64,000 nt of DNA from SURF-55 sp040755195 (GCA_040755195.1 JBFMBL010000002.1:31747-95746); one strand, 5' to 3'; positions 16,140 through 24,442 are shown, counted from the stretch's first letter. The notes: generated from the sequence alone by a model not told the origin. A program made the numbers and translations.

Positions 16140-17489
16140 ATGGCGCGACGGATTACTATGGTGTTGCTGGCAGTGGTGTTGGCAGTCTTCCTGTTAGTGC
16201 CGGCGGCGCTGGCTGCCGGCCCGGTCTCGGCGGAGGATTTACTTGCCGTTCTGCCGCAGCCGCCGGCGGCAGGAGAGTTAGCAACGCGGGCTGATTTTGC
16301 GGCGATGTTAATGAAGGCGGCCGCGATCCCGCAAAGCCCGGTGAAAGGCGAGGTGGCAAAGGATGTGGCCCCTGACGCCTGGTACGCCGGAGCGGTGGCT
16401 GCGCTGAAAGAAAAAGGCATTATGAACGGCTATCCCGGCGGCACCCTGCAGCCGGAAAGGCCGGTGACGCGCACCGAGGCGGTGGTGCTCGTGGCGCGGA
16501 CCTTCGGCCTCTTCACCACCATCAGTGCCACTGAGACGGGTCCCCTGCCCCAAGGTCACTGGGCGGGTTCGCTCTACAACTGGATGTATAACCAGGGAAT
16601 CGCCCCGGCAGCGGCCGCGCCGGAGGAAAGGCTCACCGTCACTGAAGCGGCGGCTTTCCTGAGCCGGGTCTTCGGCAGCGACCCGGAGGCATTGGGAATC
16701 GTAGAAAAGAACGCGGCGGCTATGGCCAAGGTGACCGCCTTCCGGGCCAAAACGATCATGGATATCGCCATGCGGCTGCGCCCCGGCACAAGCGGTACTG
16801 CGGCGGAAAAGGGGCACATGGAGATGACCACCACCTTCCAGGCGCCGGCGAACGCGGCGACGACGAGCCGGATTGATACGGTGATAGAAGGCAGGCCGGT
16901 ATCACTTACCGCCGACCTTTTTGTGGTTGACGCCAACGTTTATTCAGGGTTTACCGACCCGCAGACCGGGAAGATGGTCTGGCAGCGGTTCCCACAGGAG
17001 TTCGGGCAGGGTTTAACCGAGGCCCTGACGAACGCGCGCAACCAGGTGTTGCCGCCGGAGCTGAAACCTTGCCTGCACTACCAGTTGATCGGGACGACGA
17101 AGGTCGGTGACCTGGAGGTTTACGAGATCGGCGCCTACGGCCGGGTAGACGATCCCGCTCTCTTCCTGAAAGCATTAGGCAAGGGCGGCGAGGAGTTGCA
17201 GAAGGTGATGCCGGCAGCAGACTTTTTCCCGGCCATCTCCTACTGGGGGCGGCTCTATATCGGCAAGGAGGATCTTCTCTTCTACGGCGGCGATCTCAAG
17301 ACGGTGGCCGTGTTTAAAGAGACTATGGGCGGGCAGCCGAACCCGCTTGAGGCGACCGAGACAGTGATGCACTTCACGGATTATGAATACGGCGGCGGGA
17401 TAACGGTGGTTTTGCCGCCGGAAGCGGCGGACGCGCCGGAGGTCACGCTTCCCCCGGCAGAGGAAGGAAGTGCGCCGGAGCAAAAGTAG
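16140..17489 (+). CDS. S-layer-homology-domain protein, copy A
   Basis: 449 residues from the ATG after GGGGAGGAAGAAAA. Signal peptide (about 1-29, ALAAG), SLH motifs at about 45-115 (ATRADFAAMLMKAA...GIMNGYPGGTLQPERPVTRTEAVVLVARTFG) and a weaker one at about 130-180 (WAGSLYNWMYNQGIA...TVTEAAAFLSRVFG). Then an about 250-residue domain reminiscent of DUF6612/LppX-type lipid-binding folds, and a Pro/Glu-rich tail. SLH repeats bind secondary cell-wall polymers. Copy B at 22920 is nearly identical over the whole length. Confidence 0.85.
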   Translation: MARRITMVLLAVVLAVFLLVPAALAAGPVSAEDLLAVLPQPPAAGELATRADFAAMLMKAAAIPQSPVKGEVAKDVAPDAWYAGAVAALKEKGIMNGYPGGTLQPERPVTRTEAVVLVARTFGLFTTISATETGPLPQGHWAGSLYNWMYNQGIAPAAAAPEERLTVTEAAAFLSRVFGSDPEALGIVEKNAAAMAKVTAFRAKTIMDIAMRLRPGTSGTAAEKGHMEMTTTFQAPANAATTSRIDTVIEGRPVSLTADLFVVDANVYSGFTDPQTGKMVWQRFPQEFGQGLTEALTNARNQVLPPELKPCLHYQLIGTTKVGDLEVYEIGAYGRVDDPALFLKALGKGGEELQKVMPAADFFPAISYWGRLYIGKEDLLFYGGDLKTVAVFKETMGGQPNPLEATETVMHFTDYEYGGGITVVLPPEAADAPEVTLPPAEEGSAPEQK

Positions 17490-17505
17490 CAAGGTGAAAA
17501 GCGCG

Positions 17506-17540
17506 GGCCCCGGCCGAAAAGGCGGGGCCTGATAATTTTC
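17506..17540 (+). terminator. Terminator of SLH copy A
   Basis: GC-rich stem GGCCCCG / CGGGGCC with a CC/GG extension around a GAAAA loop, then a T-rich stretch. The copy B terminator has the matching pair G-C changed to A-T on both sides, i.e. a compensatory change. Confidence 0.8.
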
Positions 17541-17619
17541 AGACTTTTCTCATATCCCTCCCTAATTTTCAACAGCTCGGTATTGCAAACCGGTATCCGC
17601 GTAGTAGATTAGGGGTGAC

Positions 17620-17760
17620 GGATATTTAGAACAAAAGCGAAGGCTATTCCCTCACCTGGGAGACCCTAAGGCCGGACTGGCCGCTGGGGGTAATCATCGC
17701 CGGGCTGTTCACCGGGGCGGTTTTTCATCCATTTGAAGAATCCGGCACATCAGATAATCA
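17620..17760 (+). pseudogene. Remnant of the sdpRI promoter and sdpI N-terminus
   Basis: After SLH copy A the sequence follows the copy B downstream region up to the half-site TTTAGA (17625-17630), then jumps directly into sdpI codons (EGYSLTWETLRPDWPLGVIIAGLFTGAVF). sdpR is deleted and sdpI stops after about 35 codons with a frame loss at 17743. Confidence 0.8.
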
Positions 17761-17789
17761 AAAGCAAAGGAGGCAGGCCTGCCCTCTTG

Positions 17790-18173
17790 TTACCGTGTAT
17801 ACGGTTGGGTGGTTTTAAGGCCGGGGATGGCAGCATAATGCTTCACGTTGAAAGTACAAAGCGGTTCCCCTAAGCCAACGGCTGTTTGACCTATTAGAAC
17901 ATCAAGGATGCCAAGCTTACTTGTGAGGTACGCGGAAGCAAAAACAGCCAGCGCCTTATCGCAATCCTGGGGTGAAGGCCATAGAATTCTATACACTGCC
18001 AGTACTTTTTCAACCAATTGCTGTTCCTTTTTGTTCCGACAGCCCTGAATAAGTTCCATCACGACAAAACCAGGCAAGCCGATTTCCTCGTCGTCTAAGC
18101 TTTCCAGCCAGGATAGAGCCGGGGGGTAAGCCCGCAAAATATCAACCATTATGTCTGTATCAAGGAGAACCAT
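17790..18173 (-). CDS. vapC: VapC-type PIN toxin
   Basis: 127 residues. PIN-domain acidic residues: LLDTDIMVDIL (Asp 5 and 7 region), MELIQGC (Glu about 41), and the C-terminal Asp motif (LGILDVLIGQTAVGLG). PIN toxins cleave RNA, often tRNA. The start overlaps the stop of the antitoxin by one base. It sits beside the sdpI remnant. Confidence 0.85.
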   Translation of the reverse strand: MVLLDTDIMVDILRAYPPALSWLESLDDEEIGLPGFVVMELIQGCRNKKEQQLVEKVLAVYRILWPSPQDCDKALAVFASAYLTSKLGILDVLIGQTAVGLGEPLCTFNVKHYAAIPGLKTTQPYTR

Positions 18174-18433
18174 TATAGCCTCTTGCGTTTCTGAGCCTGC
18201 TCACGCAAACGGCGAGCATAAACAGAACTATCGCCGATATCTTTGCGGTCTGCCCAGATACCCGGCAAACCGGAGCGCAAAAGCTTTTGCGCGGTTAAAA
18301 CCGGCTTGGCGTCCTGTTTTTCCTTGATTGGTTTTAAGGTCATCTCTATCGTCTGCCCCTTTTTGAAAGGCAACCCGGTGATGCATATTTCCCCATCGGT
18401 TTCCACGACTTTTCTGACCCGTATATCCCCCAT
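18173..18433 (-). CDS. vapB: VapB-type antitoxin
   Basis: 86 residues with a GAGGTG ribosome site. The N-terminus (IRVRKVVETDGEICITGLPFKKGQTIEMTL) looks like an AbrB-like swapped-hairpin DNA-binding fold. The charged C-terminus (YARRLREQAQKRKR) is the expected toxin-wrapping tail. Assigned mainly from the overlap with the PIN toxin. Confidence 0.75.
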   Translation of the reverse strand: MGDIRVRKVVETDGEICITGLPFKKGQTIEMTLKPIKEKQDAKPVLTAQKLLRSGLPGIWADRKDIGDSSVYARRLREQAQKRKRL

Positions 18434-18479
18434 TTCAGTTTCACCTCAAGTTAGTCGCTTGCGATAAGCTTCGCATTTC

Positions 18480-18585
18480 GGAAGTCAGATGCAGGATGTC
18501 AGAGGTCAGAAGATTGTAGAATTCGCCACGCGAATTCCCTTTGTTTCCATTTTCAGACCTCCGACTTCCGGCTTCCGACCTCTGA
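18480..18585. repeat. Inverted heptad-repeat element 1
   Basis: Five consecutive 7-mers of consensus GGAAGTC (18480-18514), a central palindrome GAATTCGC-CAC-GCGAATTC (18519-18537), then the reverse complement of the same 7-mers (about 18551-18585). The whole could fold into a long imperfect stem. Confidence 0.8.
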
Positions 18586-18609
18586 ATTAAGTACGCTCCG
18601 CTCCTTGGA

Positions 18610-18712
18610 AAGTGTGAAGTGTGAGGTTAGAGGTGTGAGAATTTGAAGAATTCGCATAGCGATTCCCACGTTTTATCCCATCTCCAACTTTTCACATCTC
18701 ACCTCTCATTGT
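18610..18712. repeat. Inverted heptad-repeat element 2
   Basis: Same plan as element 1 and nearly the same core (GAATTCGC-ATA-GCGATTC, 18648-18665, one A lost) but with a different heptad: AAGTGTG, AAGTGTG, AGGTTAG, AGGTGTG on the left (18610-18637) and its complement on the right (about 18677-18712). Confidence 0.8.
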
Positions 18713-19104
18713 TCTGCTCGCTTCTCGCTCCACTCCAACTATCTGCTACACGCCGCGTTTACCAAGGCCGAGCCCGCAAACCCGCATTCTTAAAATGAAA
18801 ATTCCTTTGCGTTCAAGATAAGGTTTGCCTAACCTACACGAGGCCGGCGGAATAAAATCCCACCAAAACCTGTTATCGTCCTTCCTCGCCAAAACTGCAA
18901 GGGAACACGATCATAACCGCTCTCTCAGCCTCCAGTATACCAGCGAACGCGTTCCTGAGCAAGAGCACCTAATCCGCAAGCCGCAAAAGAAGACTTCGGG
19001 AACCATCGGTTTGGCGCACCAGGCTTCAAGGCCGGTAAACCCGATCCGGTTCTGCTTTCGTCCCAAGCACGGAAATACATCTTTCAGGGCAACCATCCCC
19101 GTGT
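18713..19104. other. Gene-free stretch between repeats and sdpI remnant
   Basis: I see no supported gene here. Frames of 94 codons (plus) and 61 codons (minus) exist but lack ribosome sites and recognisable motifs. It may be decayed coding DNA. Confidence 0.5.
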
Positions 19105-19366
19105 ATTAGGCGAAATTTATTCCCTCACCTGGGAGACCCTAAGGCCGGACTGGCCGATGGGGGTAATCATCGCCGGGCTGTTCACCGGGGCGGTTTTCAT
19201 CCATTTGAAGCTTCCGGAAGAGATGCCTCTTAGCTGGGCCCTCTTTGAACCGGTGATGATCCTGTTCCTTTACCTTTTAATGCTCCTGGTACCTTTAATT
19301 GACCCGTGGCGCAAGAAGCATACTGTGTTTCGGTATCTATCACGAAAAATTACAAAACTCTTGTAG
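19105..19366 (+). pseudogene. sdpI remnant ahead of regulator 3
   Basis: Continuous translation EIYSLTWETLRPDWPMGVIIAGLFTGAVF..LPEEMPLSWALFEPVMILFLYLLMLL, then PLIDPWRKKHTVFRYL, equals the first about 80 residues of the intact SdpI (24778-25443). The remaining two thirds is missing. The junction sequence CGAAAAATTACAAA and the T8 tract that follow are the same as before regulator 2. Confidence 0.85.
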
Positions 19367-19508
19367 ACCGTTTTTTTTGGTACAATTACTTCTAATAAAT
19401 GTCGCAGTTTTCCACAGACCAAGATACCCTCCCAGAAATCAACCATCCTCCACAGCAATTTCCGGCCCAAGAGAGAAAAAGTTTTAGTTCGCCAGAAGGA
19501 GTGGGATT
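19367..19508 (+). promoter_or_regulatory. Conserved upstream block of regulator 3
   Basis: Third copy: TTGTAG, T8 tract, GGTACAAT, TGTCGCAGTTTTCCACAGACCAAGAT, AATCAACCATCCTCCACAGC, AAGGAGTGGG, GTG start. Nearly identical to the regulator 2 copy. Confidence 0.5.
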
Positions 19509-20360
19509 GTGTCTCTTTTCCCGAAAGATCCAGGACCGCCTGATTACGGTGCTTATTTCTGTTCGCCGGCGGAACTGAAGGACTCCTACGATCGCTGCCG
19601 CGCCCTAAAGGTGCCGGTTGAACTGGTGGGGCTGCAGAAAATCCTCCCGAAGATTGCACTTGCCCCTCGCCTAACGGCAAATTCAACCCTGCTCATCCTT
19701 ACTGAGGAAGCAATCCTCCCCGTCTGCTGCGCCGGCTCGCAGCGAAACTACATCTATATCCTCTGCGACCCGGAACTCGTGGCGCTCAAGATCTTCGCCG
19801 CCCCGGAAGTTTTGGCTGCCATTGAGGAAGCCGACGTCAACCCCGGCACCGTTTTTACCGAAGAAAGCTGCGGCACCAACGCCTTAGCCCTGGCGCGGGA
19901 GCACCGGCGCCTCGTAGCCATCCGCGGGGAACAGCATTACTGCAAGCTTTTCAAAGACTGGTGGTGCGTCGCCGCGCCGGTGAAGGACCCCGAAGGCAGA
20001 ATCGTTGGCTATTTCGACATCTCGCTGCACGCAGAAAAAGAACTGGGCTTAGCCGCAGCGCACCTGCAAACGCTGGTTAATTCTATAGAAAGGGAGCTTT
20101 ACCTCCGGGAAGTTGAGCGAAAACTCCAGCAAACCGGTGTACGATTGCCGCCCAGCCTTGCCTTACCTCCAGAAGTAGAACGGGAACTTACCCTGCGCGA
20201 ACAGGAAGTCCTGCAGCTTTCATTGGCCCGGTTGAGCAATAAGGAGATGGCGGAGCTGCTTTATATAAGCGTTCGCACTGTTAAAAAGCACCGGCAGAAT
20301 ATCTACCAAAAGCTCGGGGTGAGAAACATAGCGGAATTACGCGCCAAGTTAATGCGGTGA
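19509..20360 (+). CDS. GAF-LuxR transcription regulator, paralog 3
   Basis: 283 residues, GTG start. Same GAF-like sensor (ESCGTNALALAREHR, RGEQHYCKLFKDWWC, GYFDISL) and LuxR HTH (about 227-281; LSNKEMAELLYISVRTVKKH), with a longer linker between them. The recognition helix has VKKH instead of VKTH, and its downstream operators have CTACC/GGTAG arms instead of ACCC/GGGT, which fits separate target specificity. Confidence 0.8.
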   Translation: MSLFPKDPGPPDYGAYFCSPAELKDSYDRCRALKVPVELVGLQKILPKIALAPRLTANSTLLILTEEAILPVCCAGSQRNYIYILCDPELVALKIFAAPEVLAAIEEADVNPGTVFTEESCGTNALALAREHRRLVAIRGEQHYCKLFKDWWCVAAPVKDPEGRIVGYFDISLHAEKELGLAAAHLQTLVNSIERELYLREVERKLQQTGVRLPPSLALPPEVERELTLREQEVLQLSLARLSNKEMAELLYISVRTVKKHRQNIYQKLGVRNIAELRAKLMR

Positions 20361-20423
20361 GTGCTGCCAACCCTTTCGCGTCCCCTTTTGGTGAAATTAT
20401 CCGTCGGCTATAATGAAGTGTTT

Positions 20424-20492
20424 TACTACCAAAGGTAGTAGAAAAATACTACTTTTGGTAGCATGACAACACCGCACCTGGTGGTTTATACT
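20424..20492 (+). promoter_or_regulatory. Dyad operator and promoter of cassette 3
   Basis: Perfect dyad TACTACC-AAA-GGTAGTA (20424-20440, centre 20432) and CTACTTTTGGTAG (20449-20461, centre 20455), 23 bp apart with the GAAAAATA linker seen in the other cassettes. They abut ATGACA (20463-20468), 18 bp, TATACT (20487-20492). Confidence 0.65.
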
Positions 20493-20526
20493 GCGGAAAA
20501 AGATGGAACCAAGGGGGTGATGGAGG

Positions 20527-20562
20527 ATGGGTATGAAATTTATAGGAGTCGACACAGGTTGA
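20527..20562 (+). CDS. Possible 11-codon leader peptide
   Basis: ATG with GGGGGTGATGGAGG upstream reads MGMKFIGVDTG then TGA. Short frames after strong ribosome sites also occur in the leaders of cassettes 1 and 2 (for example a 6-codon frame near 6794). They could be leader peptides or chance. Confidence 0.25.
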   Translation: MGMKFIGVDTG

Positions 20563-20615
20563 AGATAAATTAACAAAAAATCGAATTTTAGAATCCGGCC
20601 AGGAGGTGCAACGCA

Positions 20616-21578
20616 GTGACCTTTAATACTCGCCGATGCGTTTTGTTTGTGGGGTTAGGTTTATGCATATTAATTGGGTCGTTTTTCTTTGCGATAACAA
20701 ACTTGGCTCAGGCAGATACTAAAAAGTCCCTTTATGAGGAACTTAAGGCTCGTGCCACCAAGGGGGACCTAAAGGCGAAGACGTTTCTCGAAAACTTGGA
20801 GAAGTTCCTTAAACAGCAAGGCAAGACATTTGAAACCATGGACGAGATCCGAGTGAACAAAAGTGTTTATATGGCTGGCAGTCAAGTATCTGTAAGGGGT
20901 TTGGTGCCATTCTACTTGAAGATATATCATTCTCCTCGCATCAAAGATTTCGCCTCGCTTAACGAATATGTTACGAGCAGGAAGCAAGCGCTCAAAGAAA
21001 TGGCCACTAGAAGTCCCAACCGCATCATTGAAGTAAGTATATCCCCTTCGGAACCAATTACTACTACACAACTTTGGGAGATTCGAGACAAACACGGTTT
21101 AGACGTCGATGAAGTTTATTTAGACGTACTAATTGATGGAAAGTGGACAGGCACACTGGGGACAAATGATGGTGACGCCAAAGAGACTTTGGGCATTGAT
21201 TTCTGTGAAAATCCAAAAGTTATTGAACAAAAACTCAGAGGACTTTTATGTTCAATCCCTCCGCCGCCGAAGGCTAATCGTACCAAACTGAATCCTAACT
21301 CAATCACATTCATGGTCCAGCATGTAAAAGCAAAAACAGTTGCAACTAGGGCTCTTTCCCTTCAAGAAGAACCGGCGATACTTCTGGTAGATCCTGCAAA
21401 CGACCTAAAAGATCCTTTTATAAACGAGGCTCTTGACATTCGCGTTATTGGGATGCCCCACTTATATATTATAAAGAGGGTTCTCTTAGGGATAACACCG
21501 CCTCCGTCCAAGCAAAACAATCAATTTCCCCAAAATGGGGTGCCGGCGGCGCCGATAAAAACTCGGGAGGTGGAGTAG
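20616..21578 (+). CDS. Secreted protein of unknown function, cassette 3
   Basis: 320 residues, GTG start after CAGGAGGTGC. Signal peptide about 1-34 (FFFAITNLAQA). The mature part is charged, with a helical start (KKSLYEELKARATKGDLKAKTFLENLEKFL) and a mixed alpha/beta middle; Cys are few (two mature), so no Cys-rich domain. The next gene starts directly after its stop. No family recognised. By position it replaces the Cys-rich precursors of cassettes 1 and 2. Confidence 0.65.
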   Translation: MTFNTRRCVLFVGLGLCILIGSFFFAITNLAQADTKKSLYEELKARATKGDLKAKTFLENLEKFLKQQGKTFETMDEIRVNKSVYMAGSQVSVRGLVPFYLKIYHSPRIKDFASLNEYVTSRKQALKEMATRSPNRIIEVSISPSEPITTTQLWEIRDKHGLDVDEVYLDVLIDGKWTGTLGTNDGDAKETLGIDFCENPKVIEQKLRGLLCSIPPPPKANRTKLNPNSITFMVQHVKAKTVATRALSLQEEPAILLVDPANDLKDPFINEALDIRVIGMPHLYIIKRVLLGITPPPSKQNNQFPQNGVPAAPIKTREVE

Positions 21579-22256
21579 ATGAGAACTCCATACGAGAGGC
21601 TCCGAAACATCTTTATAACTTTTCTATCTTTACTGATACTCACAATGTATCCCTGCATTGCCTATGCAACGGATGGTTGGAAGGCAACCGACAGCGCGTG
21701 GGAGTACGGATTAAATCTTGAAACATACGCAGGTGACGATGACCCAGATAATACGCAGAAAACTTATTTTGCACCATATTCAAGTTTCCATGATTGTTGG
21801 TGGTATGATTACACAAACACCAGCTACGCGGATTGGGTCTATGACGATTATATTGCTTGGAACGATTCCGCTATGACTTGGTTCGCAAACAATAATAATT
21901 ATAACCTTGTTTGGGAAATACGTTCCCGTCCAGATGAGATCTACGAGGGTACCGGCACGTTTTACACTAATTTGCCAAGTGTCAACCATAACCAAGATTC
22001 CAGCACAAGTGAAGAGCAGAGTGATGGTTATGAAGAATGGGAACTCGGGTGGTACCAACCTGAGAATTTCGATCCAAATACATATTATTGGATTTACACA
22101 GCCTGGAGCCTAGAGCCTGGTTATGAGAATAGTACTTTGGGTCAATTTGAAATTGAGGCAGAACTTACTAAGTGGAGCTTGCTTGGTGCATGGTGGCCGG
22201 TTGATTGGGATCAAATAGGAGAGATGGTTTGGAATACTAATAACCCTCCCCTTTAG
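21579..22256 (+). CDS. Secreted aromatic-rich protein of unknown function
   Basis: 225 residues with a signal peptide (about 1-30, CIAYAT). The mature protein is unusually rich in Trp, Tyr, Asn and Asp (for example WYDYTNTSYADWVYDDYIAW, NNNNYNLVW), suggesting a beta-rich carbohydrate- or surface-binding fold. The codon use is more AT-rich than the neighbouring SLH gene. No family recognised. It ends at a strong terminator. Confidence 0.65.
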   Translation: MRTPYERLRNIFITFLSLLILTMYPCIAYATDGWKATDSAWEYGLNLETYAGDDDPDNTQKTYFAPYSSFHDCWWYDYTNTSYADWVYDDYIAWNDSAMTWFANNNNYNLVWEIRSRPDEIYEGTGTFYTNLPSVNHNQDSSTSEEQSDGYEEWELGWYQPENFDPNTYYWIYTAWSLEPGYENSTLGQFEIEAELTKWSLLGAWWPVDWDQIGEMVWNTNNPPL

Positions 22257-22292
22257 TATCAAACGCAATGTCAGTAATCAGAAAATGCAGAT

Positions 22293-22327
22293 GTTGTGCT
22301 GGTTTTCCCAGCACAACGTTTTGTTTG
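22293..22327 (+). terminator. Terminator after the cassette 3 secreted genes
   Basis: Perfect 10-bp stem GTTGTGCTGG / CCAGCACAAC with a TTTTC loop, followed by GTTTTGTTTG. Confidence 0.85.
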
Positions 22328-22365
22328 CCCGGTACGTTCATCTTAAATAGAGGAGCACAACAACC

Positions 22366-22785
22366 ATGAGTAAAATAAAAGGAGAGCAAATAGTTTTAGC
22401 AATAGTCGGATTATTTCTTGGAGGTGCCTTCCTCATAGGATACACACAACCCTTGAATATATCATTATATAACTACTGGCTTTGGTTTGGATTGTTAATA
22501 ACAGTTTTCCTAATGGTAGGTGTTTATGGAATAGAAGCTGCTAGATATACCAGTATTAGGATCGCCATGAGGAGAGGGGTTCTCAATCCGCTACGGATTT
22601 ACGCTTTGTTATTCGCCATTTCTTTTATGTTACCGGATGCATATATAAGACAACACCAATATGTGGTAGATTACTGCCGGTACGAAACCTGGAAAATCTT
22701 CTTAATCGGCATACCCTTTCTCCTAAGTTTTACTTTATCGGTAACCATATGTGCCTTCTTAATAGTCTCACGAAAAAAACCGTAG
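22366..22785 (+). CDS. Four-helix membrane protein, cassette 3
   Basis: 139 residues with about four TM segments (8-25, 36-56, 78-96, 110-133). AT-rich like the two genes before it. No recognised family. As the small membrane protein of the cassette it is the natural candidate for immunity, by analogy only. Confidence 0.6.
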   Translation: MSKIKGEQIVLAIVGLFLGGAFLIGYTQPLNISLYNYWLWFGLLITVFLMVGVYGIEAARYTSIRIAMRRGVLNPLRIYALLFAISFMLPDAYIRQHQYVVDYCRYETWKIFLIGIPFLLSFTLSVTICAFLIVSRKKP

Positions 22786-22919
22786 AGTAGCTTCACTTTG
22801 GCGCTGGTCACGCGCCGCAGGGTAAGATTACACAGTTTCCTTCGAAACAGAGGGGGTGGTTGGGCGGCCAAAACCTAACGAGAGCGCTCCAAAAAACCAA
22901 GCATTGGGGAGGTAGAAAA

Positions 22920-24269
22920 ATGGCGCGACGGATTACTATGGTGTTGCTGGCGGTGGTGTTGGCAGTCTTTTTGTTAGTGCCGGCGGCGCTGGCTACCGGC
23001 CCGGTGGCGGCGGACGATTTGCTTGCCGTTCTGCCCCAGCCGCCGGCGGAGGGACAATTGGCAACGCGGGCTGATTTTGCGGCGATGTTAATGAAGTCGG
23101 CCGCGATCCCGCAAAGCCCGGTGAAAGGCGAGGTGGCAAAGGATGTGGCCCCTGACGCCTGGTACGCCGGAGCGGTGGCTGCGCTGAAAGAAAAAGGCAT
23201 TATGAACGGCTATCCCGGCGGCACCCTGCAGCCGGAAAGGCCGGTGACGCGCACCGAGGCGGTGGTGCTCGTGGCGCGGACCTTCGGCCTCTTCACCACC
23301 ATCAGTGCCACTGAGACGGGTCCCCTGCCCCAAGGTCACTGGGCGGGTTCGCTTTACAACTGGATGTATAACCAGGGAATCGCCCCGGCGGCGGCCGCGC
23401 CGGAGGAAAGGCTCACCGTCACTGAGGCGGCGGCTTTCCTGAGCCGGGTCTTCGGCAGCGACCCGGAGGCATTGGGAATCGTAGAAAAGAACGCGGCGGC
23501 TATGGCCAAGGTGACCGCCTTCCGGACCAAAACGATCATGGATATCGCCATGCGGCTGCGCCCCGGCACAAGCGGTAATACGGCGGAAAAGGGGCACATG
23601 GAGATGACCACCACCTTCCAGGCGCCGGCGAACGCGGCGACGACGAGCCGGATTGATACGGTGATAGAAGGCAGGCCGGTATCGCTGACCGCCGACTTTT
23701 TTGTGGTTGACGGCAACGTTTATTCAGGGTTTACCGACCCGCAGACCGGGAAGATGGTCTGGCAACGGTTCCCACAGGAGTTCGGGCAGGGTTTAACCGA
23801 GGCCCTGACGAACGCGCGCAACCAGGTGCTGCCGCCGGAGCTGAAACCTTACCTGCACTGCCAGTTGATCGGGACGACAAAAGTCGGTGACCTGGAGGTT
23901 TACGAGATCGGCGCTTACGGCCGGGTGGACGACCCCGCTCTCCTCTTAAAGGCGTTGGGCAAGGGCGGCGAGGGGCTGCAGAAGATGATGCCGGCAGCCG
24001 ACTTTTTCCCGGCCATCTCCTACTGGGGGCGGCTTTATATCGGGAAGGAGGATCTTCTCCTCTACGGGGGCGATCTCAAGACGGTAGCCGTATTTAAAGA
24101 GACCATGGGCGGGCAGCCAAACCCGCTTGAGGCGATCGAGACGGTGATGCACTTCACGGATTATGAATACGGCGAAGGGATAACGGTGGTTTTGCCGCCG
24201 GAAGCGGCAAACGCGCCGGAGTTCACGCTTCCTCCGGCAGGAGAAGGAAGTGCGCCGGCCGAAAAATAA
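22920..24269 (+). CDS. S-layer-homology-domain protein, copy B
   Basis: 449 residues, same length as copy A and differing at only a few percent of positions by eye (for example ATGPVAADD for AAGPVSAED near residue 30, and the C-terminal PAEK for PEQK). Upstream about 60 bp and downstream about 130 bp are also shared. It is followed by the intact sdpRI pair, whereas copy A is followed by the deleted version, so B probably represents the parental arrangement. Confidence 0.85.
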   Translation: MARRITMVLLAVVLAVFLLVPAALATGPVAADDLLAVLPQPPAEGQLATRADFAAMLMKSAAIPQSPVKGEVAKDVAPDAWYAGAVAALKEKGIMNGYPGGTLQPERPVTRTEAVVLVARTFGLFTTISATETGPLPQGHWAGSLYNWMYNQGIAPAAAAPEERLTVTEAAAFLSRVFGSDPEALGIVEKNAAAMAKVTAFRTKTIMDIAMRLRPGTSGNTAEKGHMEMTTTFQAPANAATTSRIDTVIEGRPVSLTADFFVVDGNVYSGFTDPQTGKMVWQRFPQEFGQGLTEALTNARNQVLPPELKPYLHCQLIGTTKVGDLEVYEIGAYGRVDDPALLLKALGKGGEGLQKMMPAADFFPAISYWGRLYIGKEDLLLYGGDLKTVAVFKETMGGQPNPLEAIETVMHFTDYEYGEGITVVLPPEAANAPEFTLPPAGEGSAPAEK

Positions 24270-24279
24270 ACAGAACCGC

Positions 24280-24315
24280 GGGCCCCATCCGAAAAGGTGG
24301 GGCCTGCTAATTCTC
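24280..24315 (+). terminator. Terminator of SLH copy B
   Basis: Stem GGCCCCA / TGGGGCC with CC/GG and a GAAAA loop; the same structure as the copy A terminator with one compensated base pair. Confidence 0.8.
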
Positions 24316-24399
24316 AGGTTTTCTCATATCCGTCCCTGATTTTCAACAGCTCGGTATTGCGAACCGGTATCCAGTATGGTAAATTAAGGTTGATGGGTA

Positions 24400-24417
24400 T
24401 TTAGATATTTTTCTAAA
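24400..24417 (+). promoter_or_regulatory. Candidate SdpR operator
   Basis: Spaced dyad TTTAGA-N6-TCTAAA, 26 bp before the sdpR start, in the place expected for ArsR-family autoregulation. The deleted copy at 17625 keeps only the left half-site. Confidence 0.5.
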
Positions 24418-24442
24418 CGTAAAAAAGCCCGGTGGTGAATAA

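Noticed and set aside
18480..18712. CRISPR array
   Set aside because: Units are 7 bp, adjacent, degenerate and mirrored; there are no spacers and no cas genes.
18825..19109. 94-codon plus-strand frame
   Set aside because: Low-complexity composition, no ribosome site, no family features.
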